Source of the DNA: WRKB01 sp031551145
Lineage (GTDB): Bacteria > Desulfobacterota > Desulfovibrionia > Desulfovibrionales > Desulfovibrionaceae
NCBI GenBank assembly: GCA_031551145.1
Contig: JAVBNZ010000034.1
Location: 1 to 42,191, forward strand
Direction of reading: 5' to 3'
Length of the DNA: 42,191 nt
Position numbers and translations under genes: made by a program. Positions within the stretch are counted from its first letter, which is position 1; each line of letters opens with the position of its first letter. This document shows, in pieces, positions 7,752-14,994 of the stretch. The notes beneath the pieces are model-generated. The model was not told the origin of the DNA, made no database searches, and saw nothing but the letters and a program-made list of their open reading frames with translations.

Positions 7752-8648
7752 ATGAAGGTGACGACGCAAACGAATATTACGGTGCTGCCGCTGCTCGGAC
7801 GCGGCAAGGTACGAGATATTTACGGCGTTGACGAAAAAACGCTGCTTATTGTGACCACGGACCGCATGTCGGCCTTCGACGTGATCATGGCGGAGCCCGT
7901 TCCGTACAAGGGCGTTATCCTCAACCAGATCACGCTCTTCTGGATGGATCGCTTCGCGCCGCTGGTGCCGAACCATTTGCTGGAGCGGGAGGTGGACAAA
8001 TTCCCGGCAAAGCTCGCGCCCTGGCGGGACGAACTGGAAGGCCGCGCCGTGCTGGTTCGCAGGGCGGAGCCCCTGCCGCTGGAATGCATAGTGCGGGGCT
8101 TTTTGTCCGGCTCCGGCTGGAAGGATTATGTCGCCACGGGCAGCGTGTGCGGGCATGTCCTGCCCGAGGGGCTCGCGGAATCCGCGCGTCTTGCGCCGCC
8201 CCTGTTCACGCCGTCCACCAAGGCGGAGGCCGGCGCGCACGACGAAAACGTCACGGAAGCCCAGGGCGCGGCCCTGGTCGGCAGGGAACGTTTCGCGGAG
8301 CTCAAACGCCTTTCGCTGGCCCTGTACGAAGAGGGCAGCGCCTATGCGGAGAGCCGGGGCTTGTTGATGGCGGACACCAAGTTCGAATTCGGCCTTGTCG
8401 ACGGCAAACTGCACCTGATCGACGAGGTGATGACGCCGGACTGCTCGCGCTTCTGGCCGGCCGCGCACTATGCGCCGGGCGGGAGCCAAAAAAGTTTCGA
8501 CAAGCAATACCTGCGCGACTGGCTGGAAACGCGGCCCTGGAACAAGCAGCCCCCACCCCCGGCCCTGCCGGAGGAAGTCGTGCATGTTACCGCGCAAAAA
8601 TACGCGGAGGCCTATACGATTTTGACGGGCAGGCCCTTTATGGTGTAG
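7752..8648 (+). CDS. purC: SAICAR synthase (PurC)
   Basis: Phosphoribosylaminoimidazole-succinocarboxamide synthase: joins CAIR and L-aspartate using ATP in purine synthesis. The protein has 298 residues, the longer form of the family. Visible motifs: LLGRGKVRDIYGVDE and TTDRMSAFDVIM at the N-terminus, VRGFLSGSGWKDY in the middle, and DTKFEFGLVDGKLHLIDE with MTPDCSRFW near the C-terminus. The reading frame is open from 7515, but ATG 7752 has GGAG 6 nt upstream and gives the canonical start MKVTTQTN. The upstream part would translate the palindromic repeat and is rejected. Confidence 0.97.
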   Translation: MKVTTQTNITVLPLLGRGKVRDIYGVDEKTLLIVTTDRMSAFDVIMAEPVPYKGVILNQITLFWMDRFAPLVPNHLLEREVDKFPAKLAPWRDELEGRAVLVRRAEPLPLECIVRGFLSGSGWKDYVATGSVCGHVLPEGLAESARLAPPLFTPSTKAEAGAHDENVTEAQGAALVGRERFAELKRLSLALYEEGSAYAESRGLLMADTKFEFGLVDGKLHLIDEVMTPDCSRFWPAAHYAPGGSQKSFDKQYLRDWLETRPWNKQPPPPALPEEVVHVTAQKYAEAYTILTGRPFMV

Positions 8649-8790
8649 ATACTGCCTGCCGCGCACGGCGGCGAAGCAGGCGCATATCACGTTTTGCATA
8701 CACGATCATACGCGGAAATCGTTCGCCGCTTTCCGCTCCTGTTTTGATGGATCCGCCGGCCGCACACAGGCCGCAACAAAGGAGAGCCGC

Positions 8791-9564
8791 ATGCTTCAAG
8801 GAAAAAGGGCCCTTATCTTCGGGGTCGCCAACGCGAAAAGTATCGCCTACGGGATTTCATCCGCCTTTCAGCGCCACGGGGCGCGTCTGGCCTTCAACTA
8901 TGTGGGGGAAGCCATCCAGAAGCGGGTGGAGCCCATTTCCCAGGAATTGGGGGGGGAATTCACCTTTCCCTGCGACGTTACGGACGACGCCCAGATAGCC
9001 GCGGCCGTCGATCTGGCGCGCGAACGCTGGGGCGGCGTGGACATCCTCGTGCATTCCCTGGCCTTTGCCAACCGCGACGAGCTGATGGGCCGATTTATCG
9101 ACACCTCCCGCGCGGGCTTCACGCAGGCGCTCGACATTTCCGCCTACTCCCTGGTCGCTTTGTGCCGGGCCTTCGAGCCTCTGATGGCGCCGGGCGCTTC
9201 GGTGCTCACCATGACCTATTACGGAGCGCAGAAGGTCATTACCAACTACAACGTCATGGGCGTGGCCAAGGCGGCGCTGGAAGCCTCCATGCGCTATCTG
9301 GCCGTGGATCTGGGCAAAAAGCAGGTACGCATCAACGCGATCAGCGCGGGCCCGGTCAGAACGCTGGCCGCCTCCGGCATTTCCGATTTCCGCAAGATTT
9401 TTGATCATATTGAAAAACACGCTCCTCTGGGCCGCAACATCACCACCGACGAAGTGGGCGGGGCCGCGGCCTTTCTGGCCTCGGATCTGGCCTCCGGCAT
9501 CACCGGAGAGACGATGTTCGTGGACAGCGGCTACAACATTCTCGGCATCACGCGCGAGGAATAG
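8791..9564 (+). CDS. fabI: Enoyl-[acyl-carrier-protein] reductase FabI
   Basis: NADH-dependent reductase of the last step of each fatty-acid elongation cycle; cytosolic SDR homotetramer. It has 257 residues, typical for FabI. The N-terminal GVANAKSIAYGI (11-22) is the FabI-type nucleotide-binding loop. The catalytic Tyr-x6-Lys is Tyr153/Lys160, with an additional Tyr143. The C-terminus has VDSGYNILG. A strong AAGGAGAG ribosome site precedes ATG 8791. The 142-nt gap after purC holds a hairpin GCCTGC/GCAGGC without a T-tract. A tiny membrane ORF follows after 9 nt. Confidence 0.96.
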   Translation: MLQGKRALIFGVANAKSIAYGISSAFQRHGARLAFNYVGEAIQKRVEPISQELGGEFTFPCDVTDDAQIAAAVDLARERWGGVDILVHSLAFANRDELMGRFIDTSRAGFTQALDISAYSLVALCRAFEPLMAPGASVLTMTYYGAQKVITNYNVMGVAKAALEASMRYLAVDLGKKQVRINAISAGPVRTLAASGISDFRKIFDHIEKHAPLGRNITTDEVGGAAAFLASDLASGITGETMFVDSGYNILGITREE

Positions 9565-9573
9565 GAACATCAC

Positions 9574-9660
9574 ATGGAAAACGTGCTCATTCTCGTTGGC
9601 GTGCTTGCGGCGGCCCTGCTGCTCGGCAGGCTTGTGCGCGGCGGCGCGGGCGGCTGTTGA
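9574..9660 (+). CDS. 28-aa membrane microprotein, possibly recoded at UGA
   Basis: A small ORF with AGGAA 7 nt before its ATG, 9 nt after fabI. It encodes one hydrophobic helix (VLILVGVLAAALLLG), two arginines, and a glycine-rich end with a terminal cysteine (GGAGGC). It loosely resembles the N-terminal half of FeoB-associated Cys-rich membrane proteins. The stop is TGA. Reading through it continues in frame to TAA at 9715-9717, giving a 47-residue product with a charged tail (EAQRDDKPEQK). A hairpin GCGCC-CGTGA-GGCGC at 9674-9688 puts its loop about 19 nt after the TGA, with G in the second loop position, as bacterial SECIS elements allow. Ordinary termination remains the default reading. 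Confidence 0.5.
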   Translation: MENVLILVGVLAAALLLGRLVRGGAGGC

Positions 9661-9752
9661 GCGCCCCGTTCAAGCGCCCGTGAGGCGCAACGCGACGACA
9701 AACCGGAACAGAAGTAACAAGTTTGATCTTACATCGGCGTGAGGGCAATTTG

Positions 9753-9834
9753 TCGTCAGACAAGGAAGGCGAGATTTTCGCGAAGAGAGTGGACTCTTCT
9801 GTCCATGACCGGAGCGAAAAATGAAGCCTGACGA
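9753..9834 (+). repeat. Structured dispersed element, copy 3
   Basis: Third copy, between the fabI unit and the tRNA-Ser locus. P1 is TCGTCAG/CTGACGA (9753-9759 with 9828-9834). P2 is TTTTCGC/GCGAAAA (9775-9781 with 9814-9820). P3 is TGGAC/GTCCA (9790-9794 with 9801-9805). P2 carries CGC:GCG where copies 1 and 2 carry TAT:ATA, a three-pair compensatory change. P1 ends in T:A where copy 2 has G:C. No start codon follows closely; the next gene is the tRNA array. Confidence 0.75.
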
Positions 9835-9876
9835 AGTATCACGGCAAACTGACCCGCTGGGAACACCGCCGCGCTC

Positions 9877-9905
9877 TTGCCAAAGCCTGTGCTTTCAGGT
9901 AATGA
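9877..9905 (+). promoter_or_regulatory. Possible promoter of the tRNA-Ser locus
   Basis: TTGCCA (9877-9882), a 17-nt spacer, and a poor -10 TAATGA (9900-9905). Transcription would start near 9912, at the edge of the first truncated tRNA copy, so the whole array would be transcribed with the mature tRNA. The -10 match is weak. Confidence 0.35.
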
Positions 9906-9913
9906 ACGGCGTT

Positions 9914-10108
9914 CTTGAGGTGTCCGAGCCGGCATAAGGAGCACGATTGGAAATCGTGTGTCGGCGAAGCCCCTGAATGGAGAGGTGTCCGAGCCGGCAT
10001 AAGGCGCACGATTGGAAATCGTGTGTCGGCGAAGCCCCTGAATGGAGAGGTGTCCGAGCCGGCATAAGGCGCACGATTGGAAATCGTGTGTCGGCGAAGC
10101 CCCTGAAT
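9914..10108 (+). repeat. Three tandem 65-bp truncated tRNA-Ser(GGA) copies
   Basis: Units at 9914-9978, 9979-10043 and 10044-10108 have an exact 65-bp period and run straight into the intact tRNA at 10109. Each carries the acceptor 5' strand, D arm, the complete anticodon arm with GGA, and half the variable arm. Each then ends in GAAGCCCCTGAAT with no T arm, no acceptor 3' strand and no CCA. Copy 1 has lost the first three bases of the unit. Copies 2 and 3 carry GGC for GGA in the D stem, breaking one pair. None can be a functional tRNA. They are either duplication debris or parts of the tRNA precursor. Confidence 0.9.
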
Positions 10109-10200
10109 GGAGAGGTGTCCGAGATGGCCTAAGGAGCACGATTGGAAATCGTGTGTCGGCTAATCCCCGACCGGGAGTTCGAATCTCCCCCTCTCCGCCA
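10109..10200 (+). tRNA. tRNA-Ser(GGA)
   Basis: A complete class II tRNA. The acceptor stem GGAGAGG pairs with CCTCTCC, followed by discriminator G and encoded CCA. The anticodon arm is CACGA-TTGGAAA-TCGTG with GGA at 10144-10146 (reads UCC/UCU). The long variable arm GTCGG...CCGAC identifies serine. The T arm is GGGAG-TTCGAAT-CTCCC. It lies immediately behind the three truncated copies of itself. Confidence 0.97.
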
Positions 10201-10209
10201 CAAGTGAAT

Positions 10210-10267
10210 AAACGGGCATTAAGCCGCATCGTGGAAACCCCACGAAAGCAAGCTTAATGCCCGTTTT
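10210..10267 (+). terminator. Terminator of tRNA-Ser
   Basis: A 15-bp perfect inverted repeat (10210-10224 with 10252-10266) ends in TTTT. An inner hairpin CGTGG/CCACG (10230-10234 with 10240-10244) sits inside its loop. It starts 10 nt after the CCA and is the obvious end of the tRNA transcript. Confidence 0.8.
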
Positions 10268-10456
10268 GTCGTTAAATGGAGGCATAAGACGACGTTGATT
10301 GGTATTGCCCTCGGCGTGCGGGGAAAAAACCGCCTTGGTGTCCGGCGCCGGGGGGGGAGAGAGCGGTATCCGGCATTCGTGGCCCGTTGAGGAAGAAGGC
10401 TGCAGCAGACGGCGGGCTACCGCCCGTCGACGTCAATGGCCGGATATGAGGGCGCT

Positions 10457-11620
10457 ATGATTTCCCGGGGCAGATATGTTCTTATAAATGCGTATCACAT
10501 CCTGATTGACGGGCTGTTTGATTCCGTGCCCGTGCTTCTTGCTTTTATGATTCCGACATTCAGCAGCGATGAGGCGGCCGTGGGGCTTATAGTCTCGATT
10601 GGGGCGGCTGTCGGGACGGCCGCGGGTCTGCTTACCCTGTTTTTCTCCGCAACCTTGGGATTCTTCGGAACCACATCCCTTGTCACGGCATTGTACGGCA
10701 TCGGTTTTCTGGGAGCCGCCTTTGCCGGAAACATCTTTGCGGCCGGGGCGTCTTTTATCCTTGCTGCGGCCGGGCATACCGTTTTCCACAATATTGCGTT
10801 TTCCTACATTACTCTCCACACGGAAAGACAGCGGCTGGGCAGGATCATGAGCGACTTCACAGCGATCGGCGACGTGGGAAGAATCCCCCTTGTCACCTTG
10901 GCCGCCTTTGCCTCCGCCTATACCATATGGGGCCATGAGGGCTGGCGGGCGGTGTGTCTTGCCTATGGAGCGGCCACGCTGGCCTTGGCCGCCTGGCTTT
11001 GTATCACTTCACGCAAGGAAGGGCGCCAAAAAACACCGGAAGGAAACAGGCTTTTCCCCTCGTTTTCCCTGCTCAAACAAAAAGATGTGCTTCTTTCCAT
11101 ACTCGGCAGCGTGCTCAACGCATGCAGCAATGACCGGATATTTACCTTTCTCCCGCTGCTGTTGCTCGCAAAAGGCATTGATCCGAAGATCATCGGTTCC
11201 TTCGCCCTCGGCTTCACCGCGGGGTCGTTTCTTGGAAAAATGGCTTGCGGCCGCTTCGTGGACGCCTTTGGATCGCGAAAAGTGTTTATCACAGCCGAAT
11301 TTCTGCTTACGGGTTTACTTGTTGCGCTTATCTGGGCGGAAAATATATGGTTTATTGTCGTTCTCGCTCTGGCGCTCGGCATTGTGACCAAAGGAACGGT
11401 TCCGGTTATCCAAGCCATAATCACCGGCCCCGTGCAGGATACGGGAACCTATGACGACGTGTTTTCCATCAATTCACTCGCGCGGGGGATCACCAACATG
11501 ACCACCCCCCTGGTGTTCGGTCTGATGGCTTCCATGTGGAGCATGAGCGCGGTCTATGCGTTCATGGCGCTGATTGCCGCAATTGCCGCCGTTCCGGTAT
11601 GGATGATGTCCAAGGAATGA
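10457..11620 (+). CDS. Major facilitator superfamily transporter
   Basis: A polytopic inner-membrane permease of 387 residues from ATG 10457, with about twelve hydrophobic helices and a charged central loop (SRKEGRQKTPEGNR) between two six-helix halves. ATG 10457 has GAGGG just upstream. ATG 10436 is in frame but lacks a ribosome site. The opening (NAYHILIDGLFDSVPVLLAFMI) vaguely recalls fosmidomycin-resistance-type MFS proteins, which is not enough to name a substrate. Codon use is visibly more A+T-rich than the neighbours, and it sits right behind a tRNA gene, which together suggest acquisition. The stretch 10268-10456 holds no recognisable gene. Confidence 0.8.
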   Translation: MISRGRYVLINAYHILIDGLFDSVPVLLAFMIPTFSSDEAAVGLIVSIGAAVGTAAGLLTLFFSATLGFFGTTSLVTALYGIGFLGAAFAGNIFAAGASFILAAAGHTVFHNIAFSYITLHTERQRLGRIMSDFTAIGDVGRIPLVTLAAFASAYTIWGHEGWRAVCLAYGAATLALAAWLCITSRKEGRQKTPEGNRLFPSFSLLKQKDVLLSILGSVLNACSNDRIFTFLPLLLLAKGIDPKIIGSFALGFTAGSFLGKMACGRFVDAFGSRKVFITAEFLLTGLLVALIWAENIWFIVVLALALGIVTKGTVPVIQAIITGPVQDTGTYDDVFSINSLARGITNMTTPLVFGLMASMWSMSAVYAFMALIAAIAAVPVWMMSKE

Positions 11621-11760
11621 ATGCGTGAAAACGGCGCACGGCGGCGGGCTCTTTTTTTTTGTCCCGTTCTCCGCTATGAAAGAGTATCAGCCACCCAAGC
11701 CGATGCCGGCGGCAGGACATGGTGCTCCGCTTCGCCGCGCGCATGACCACGGAGACCGCC

Positions 11761-12594
11761 ATGCAAAACATCCTCGCCAAGACGCAACGCCTGCTGGAAC
11801 TGCTGGGCCACGACGAAGGCCCCTTCGGCGCGCATTATACGGACGTGAAGCCCGACGGCTTCGGCCCCAAGCCCGGCGAACTCTATACCCGCGAGAGGGA
11901 AAGCGCCGGAGAGATAGACTGGGGGCGGGCTTTCGGAAACTTTTCCTGCATTATCGGCAATATCTGGCTGGCCCGCAAAAAAAAGAAAGCGGCCTGGATC
12001 AGCCACGAGGAATGCGGCTGCATGGGCGGCGGCTTTTACGCGGGCCTGTACCGGCCCTATCTGGAAACGAACGTCCTTTACGTCTCCACCGGCATTCCCG
12101 GAACGCCCGTTGAAGGCGAGCACTATCTGCCCGGCGCGGAATCCATGCGCATCTTCATGGAAGACACCCTGCCCCCGCCGGCAACGGCGAAATACTGCGC
12201 CATGAAACCGCTGGAACAGTTTACGGACGAAGAACCGCCGCTGGTCGTCAGCTTCTTCGCCCGGCCGGAAGCGCTGAACGGCCTGGTTTCGCTCACCTTC
12301 TACGCCACCGGCGATCATCTGGCCGTGGTCACGCCCTTCAGCGCCGGCTGCGGCAGCATCCTGGCCTGGCCCCTGGTCTATCAGCAGCGGGGCGAAAAGC
12401 GGGCCGTGCTCGGCGGCTTTGATCTGTCGGCTCGCAAATTCCTCAAGCACGACGAACTCATCTTTTCCGTGCCCCTGGCGCTCTACCGCACAATGCTCGA
12501 CGTGATGGAAGATTCGGCGCTGACGCGCGAAACCTGGCAGGGCGTGCGCAAAAAGGTGATGAAGAGCCGCCGCGCCTGGGGCGAGGCGGAGTAG
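11761..12594 (+). CDS. DUF169 family protein
   Basis: A 277-aa cytosolic protein of the DUF169 family, common in anaerobes and of unknown function. Characteristic cysteine/glycine-rich segments are visible: ISHEECGCMGGGFYAGLYRP near residues 80-99 and TPFSAGCGSILAWPL in the second half. It lacks membrane segments and a signal peptide. ATGs at 11719 and 11743 are in frame, but only 11761 has GGAG at proper spacing. The 140 nt upstream include T9 at 11651-11659 without a convincing hairpin. Confidence 0.85.
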   Translation: MQNILAKTQRLLELLGHDEGPFGAHYTDVKPDGFGPKPGELYTRERESAGEIDWGRAFGNFSCIIGNIWLARKKKKAAWISHEECGCMGGGFYAGLYRPYLETNVLYVSTGIPGTPVEGEHYLPGAESMRIFMEDTLPPPATAKYCAMKPLEQFTDEEPPLVVSFFARPEALNGLVSLTFYATGDHLAVVTPFSAGCGSILAWPLVYQQRGEKRAVLGGFDLSARKFLKHDELIFSVPLALYRTMLDVMEDSALTRETWQGVRKKVMKSRRAWGEAE

Positions 12595-12781
12595 CCGATA
12601 TTTTGCGATATAAATAATATGATGTCCGCGCTTTCGTTTCATATGCACCGAGCTTTTGCGGTACAAACGTGATTTTTTCCGATGGGATTCCCTGCGGACA
12701 AAAATTGACCCGGCGCCGGAAGAACACTGGATTTCAGTCGAAAAAAAGAGTATGCACCATCGGCAGGCTCACATTATCGAG

Positions 12782-12807
12782 AACTCCCCGACCAAGGTCG
12801 GGGAGTT
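12782..12807 (+). promoter_or_regulatory. Perfect inverted repeat before gmd
   Basis: A 12-bp perfect inverted repeat around AA (12782-12793 with 12796-12807) lies 28 nt before the gmd ATG in an A+T-rich spacer (12595-12835). TTT follows, then mixed sequence. It could be a terminator/attenuator ahead of the glycan block or an operator. TTGACC with a 17-nt spacer and a poor -10 (TGGATT) lies upstream near 12705-12733. Confidence 0.5.
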
Positions 12808-12835
12808 TGACGTTTCCTTCCCGCGGAGAGGCAAC

Positions 12836-14041
12836 ATGAAAAAGGCTCTCATCACCGGCGTCACCGGTCAGGACGGTGCGTATCTGGCGCGTTTTCTGCT
12901 CGAAAAAGGCTATGAAGTGCACGGCATCAAGCGCCGTTCCTCGCTTTTCAACACCGAACGGGTCGATTCCATCTACCAGGGCGTGCACGACGAAAAGCGG
13001 CGCTTCTTCCTCCATTACGGCGATCTGACCGACAGCGCCAACCTCATCAGTCTGGTGCAGAAGATCGAGCCGGACGAAATTTACAATCTCGGCGCGCAGA
13101 GCCACGTCAAAGTCTCGTTCGATTCGCCGGAATACACGGCCAACGTCGACGCGCTCGGCACCCTGCGGGTGCTGGAAGCGGTGCGCCTGCTGGGTCTGGC
13201 CCGCAAAACGCGCGTTTACCAGGCCTCCACTTCCGAGCTTTTCGGCCTGGTGCGCGAAACGCCCCAGAAGGAAACCACGCCCTTTTACCCCCGTTCGCCT
13301 TACGCCTGCGCCAAGATCTACGGCTACTGGATCACGGTGAACTACCGCGAAGCCTACGGCATGTACGCCTGCAACGGCATCCTTTTCAACCACGAATCCC
13401 CCATGCGCGGCGAAACCTTCGTCACCCGCAAGATCACCCGCGCGCTTTCCCGCATCCTCCTCGGGCTGGACAACTGCCTCTACATGGGCAACCTGAACGC
13501 CCTGCGCGACTGGGGCCACGCCCGCGACTACGTGAAGATGATGTGGCTCATGCTGCAGCAGGATGCGCCCGAAGATTACGTTATCGCCACCGGCGAACAG
13601 CATTCCGTGCGGGAATTCATAGAAAAGACGGCCGGCTGCCTGGGTCTGGATCTGCATTGGGAAGGCGAAGGCGTGGACGAGATCGGCAGGGTGAAACATT
13701 TCGACATCAGCCGCACGCGCGAACTGCTGCTGCGCCAAATGAGCGCCGAAAACTCGGCAAGCCGCGACGTGTTTCTGGAGCAGGCCGTGCATGCCGTGCT
13801 CGCCAATCCGGCCCTCAAGCCGGGACAGGCCGTCGTGCGTGTTGATCCCCGCTATTTCCGCCCCACGGAAGTGGAAACCCTGCTCGGCGATCCGGCAAAA
13901 GCGCGGGAAAAGCTGGGCTGGACGCCCACCACGCCCTTCGCCGATCTGGTGCGGGAAATGGTGGAGGAAGATTTTGCCCGGGCCCGGCGCGACAGCCTGT
14001 GCCTGCACGCCGGCTTTGAAGTGCACGAAACGCGGGAATAA
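12836..14041 (+). CDS. gmd: GDP-mannose 4,6-dehydratase
   Basis: Converts GDP-D-mannose to GDP-4-keto-6-deoxy-D-mannose, first step to GDP-L-fucose and related deoxysugars; cytosolic extended SDR using NADP. It is 401 residues, longer than the usual 345-375, with extra sequence in the C-terminal half. Seen: Rossmann motif TGVTGQDGAYLARFL (7-21), catalytic STSE (131-134), and Tyr156-x3-Lys160 in SPYACAKIYG. The frame is open from 12656, but ATG 12836 has GGAGAGG upstream and gives the family start MKKALITG. fcl follows after 2 nt, so the pair is an operon. Confidence 0.95.
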   Translation: MKKALITGVTGQDGAYLARFLLEKGYEVHGIKRRSSLFNTERVDSIYQGVHDEKRRFFLHYGDLTDSANLISLVQKIEPDEIYNLGAQSHVKVSFDSPEYTANVDALGTLRVLEAVRLLGLARKTRVYQASTSELFGLVRETPQKETTPFYPRSPYACAKIYGYWITVNYREAYGMYACNGILFNHESPMRGETFVTRKITRALSRILLGLDNCLYMGNLNALRDWGHARDYVKMMWLMLQQDAPEDYVIATGEQHSVREFIEKTAGCLGLDLHWEGEGVDEIGRVKHFDISRTRELLLRQMSAENSASRDVFLEQAVHAVLANPALKPGQAVVRVDPRYFRPTEVETLLGDPAKAREKLGWTPTTPFADLVREMVEEDFARARRDSLCLHAGFEVHETRE

Positions 14042-14043
14042 GC

Positions 14044-14976
14044 ATGCGCAGCAACAGCCGTATCTATGTGGCCGGGCATCGCGGTCTGGTGGGCGGAGCC
14101 CTGGTGCGCGCCCTGAACGCGCGCGGCCACACGAATCTGCTTTGCCGCACGAGCGTGGAACTGGATTTGCGCCGCCAGGCCGACGTGGAACGTTTTTTCG
14201 CCGAAACGAAGCCGGAATACGTCTTCCTGGCCGCCGCCAGGGTGGGCGGCATTCACGCCAACGACAGGTATCCCGCGGAATTTCTTTACGACAACCTCTG
14301 CATCGAGAGCAACATCATCCACGCGGCCTGCCAAAACCGCTGCACGAAGCTGCTCTTTCTCGGCTCCTCCTGCATCTATCCCAAGCTCTGCCCTCAGCCG
14401 ATCAAAGAGAAATACCTGCTCACCGGCCCCCTGGAGAGCACCAACGAATGGTACGCCCTGGCCAAGATAGCGGGCATCAAGCTCTGCGCGGCCTACCGCC
14501 GGCAGTACGGCTTTGACGCGATTTCGGCCATGCCCACCAACCTCTACGGCCCCGGCGACAATTACCACCCGCTGAACAGCCACGTCATCCCGGCGCTGCT
14601 CCGCCGTTTTCACGAGGCCAAAGAAGCGGACGCTCCGGAAGTCGCGGTCTGGGGCACGGGAACGCCGCGTCGCGAATTCCTGTATGCGGACGATCTGGCG
14701 GACGCCCTGATCTTCCTCATGCTGAACTATTCGGACGAGGGGCACGTCAACATCGGTTGCGGCGAGGACTGCAGCATACGCGAACTGGCGGAACTGACGG
14801 CCGAAGTGGTGGGCTATACGGGAAAAATCGTTCAGGATACGTCCAAGCCGGACGGCACGCCGCAAAAACTGCTCGATGTAAGCATAATGCGCAGCCTGGG
14901 CTGGAATGCCTCCACCGGGCTCAAAGAGGGCCTGGCCCTGGCCTATGCCGATTTTTTGCGCCGCCGGCCGGGATAA
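14044..14976 (+). CDS. fcl: GDP-L-fucose synthase
   Basis: Epimerase/reductase turning the Gmd product into GDP-L-fucose with NADPH. It has 310 residues, normal for the family. N-terminal AGHRGLVGGAL (10-20) is the nucleotide loop. The catalytic set is Ser108-Ser109-Cys110 in LGSSCIYP and Tyr137-x3-Lys141 in NEWYALAKIAG. The conserved PTNLYGPGDNYHP follows. It starts 2 nt after gmd and is followed 18 nt later by a glycosyltransferase-like gene. Confidence 0.95.
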   Translation: MRSNSRIYVAGHRGLVGGALVRALNARGHTNLLCRTSVELDLRRQADVERFFAETKPEYVFLAAARVGGIHANDRYPAEFLYDNLCIESNIIHAACQNRCTKLLFLGSSCIYPKLCPQPIKEKYLLTGPLESTNEWYALAKIAGIKLCAAYRRQYGFDAISAMPTNLYGPGDNYHPLNSHVIPALLRRFHEAKEADAPEVAVWGTGTPRREFLYADDLADALIFLMLNYSDEGHVNIGCGEDCSIRELAELTAEVVGYTGKIVQDTSKPDGTPQKLLDVSIMRSLGWNASTGLKEGLALAYADFLRRRPG

Positions 14977-14994
14977 TATCGGAAGGAAGAAAAA

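Noticed and set aside
9914..10200. CRISPR array
   Set aside because: The 65-bp units are contiguous without variable spacers and are tRNA fragments.
9756..10229. Minus-strand frame encoding repeated Arg/Pro-rich segments
   Set aside because: It is the antisense of the tRNA-Ser gene, its truncated copies and structured element copy 3. The apparent protein repeats are just the 65-bp DNA period.
10457..11620. Naming the MFS protein a fosmidomycin exporter because dxr (its target) is in the window
   Set aside because: The sequence resemblance is vague and dxr is 20 kb away on the other strand; substrate cannot be assigned.
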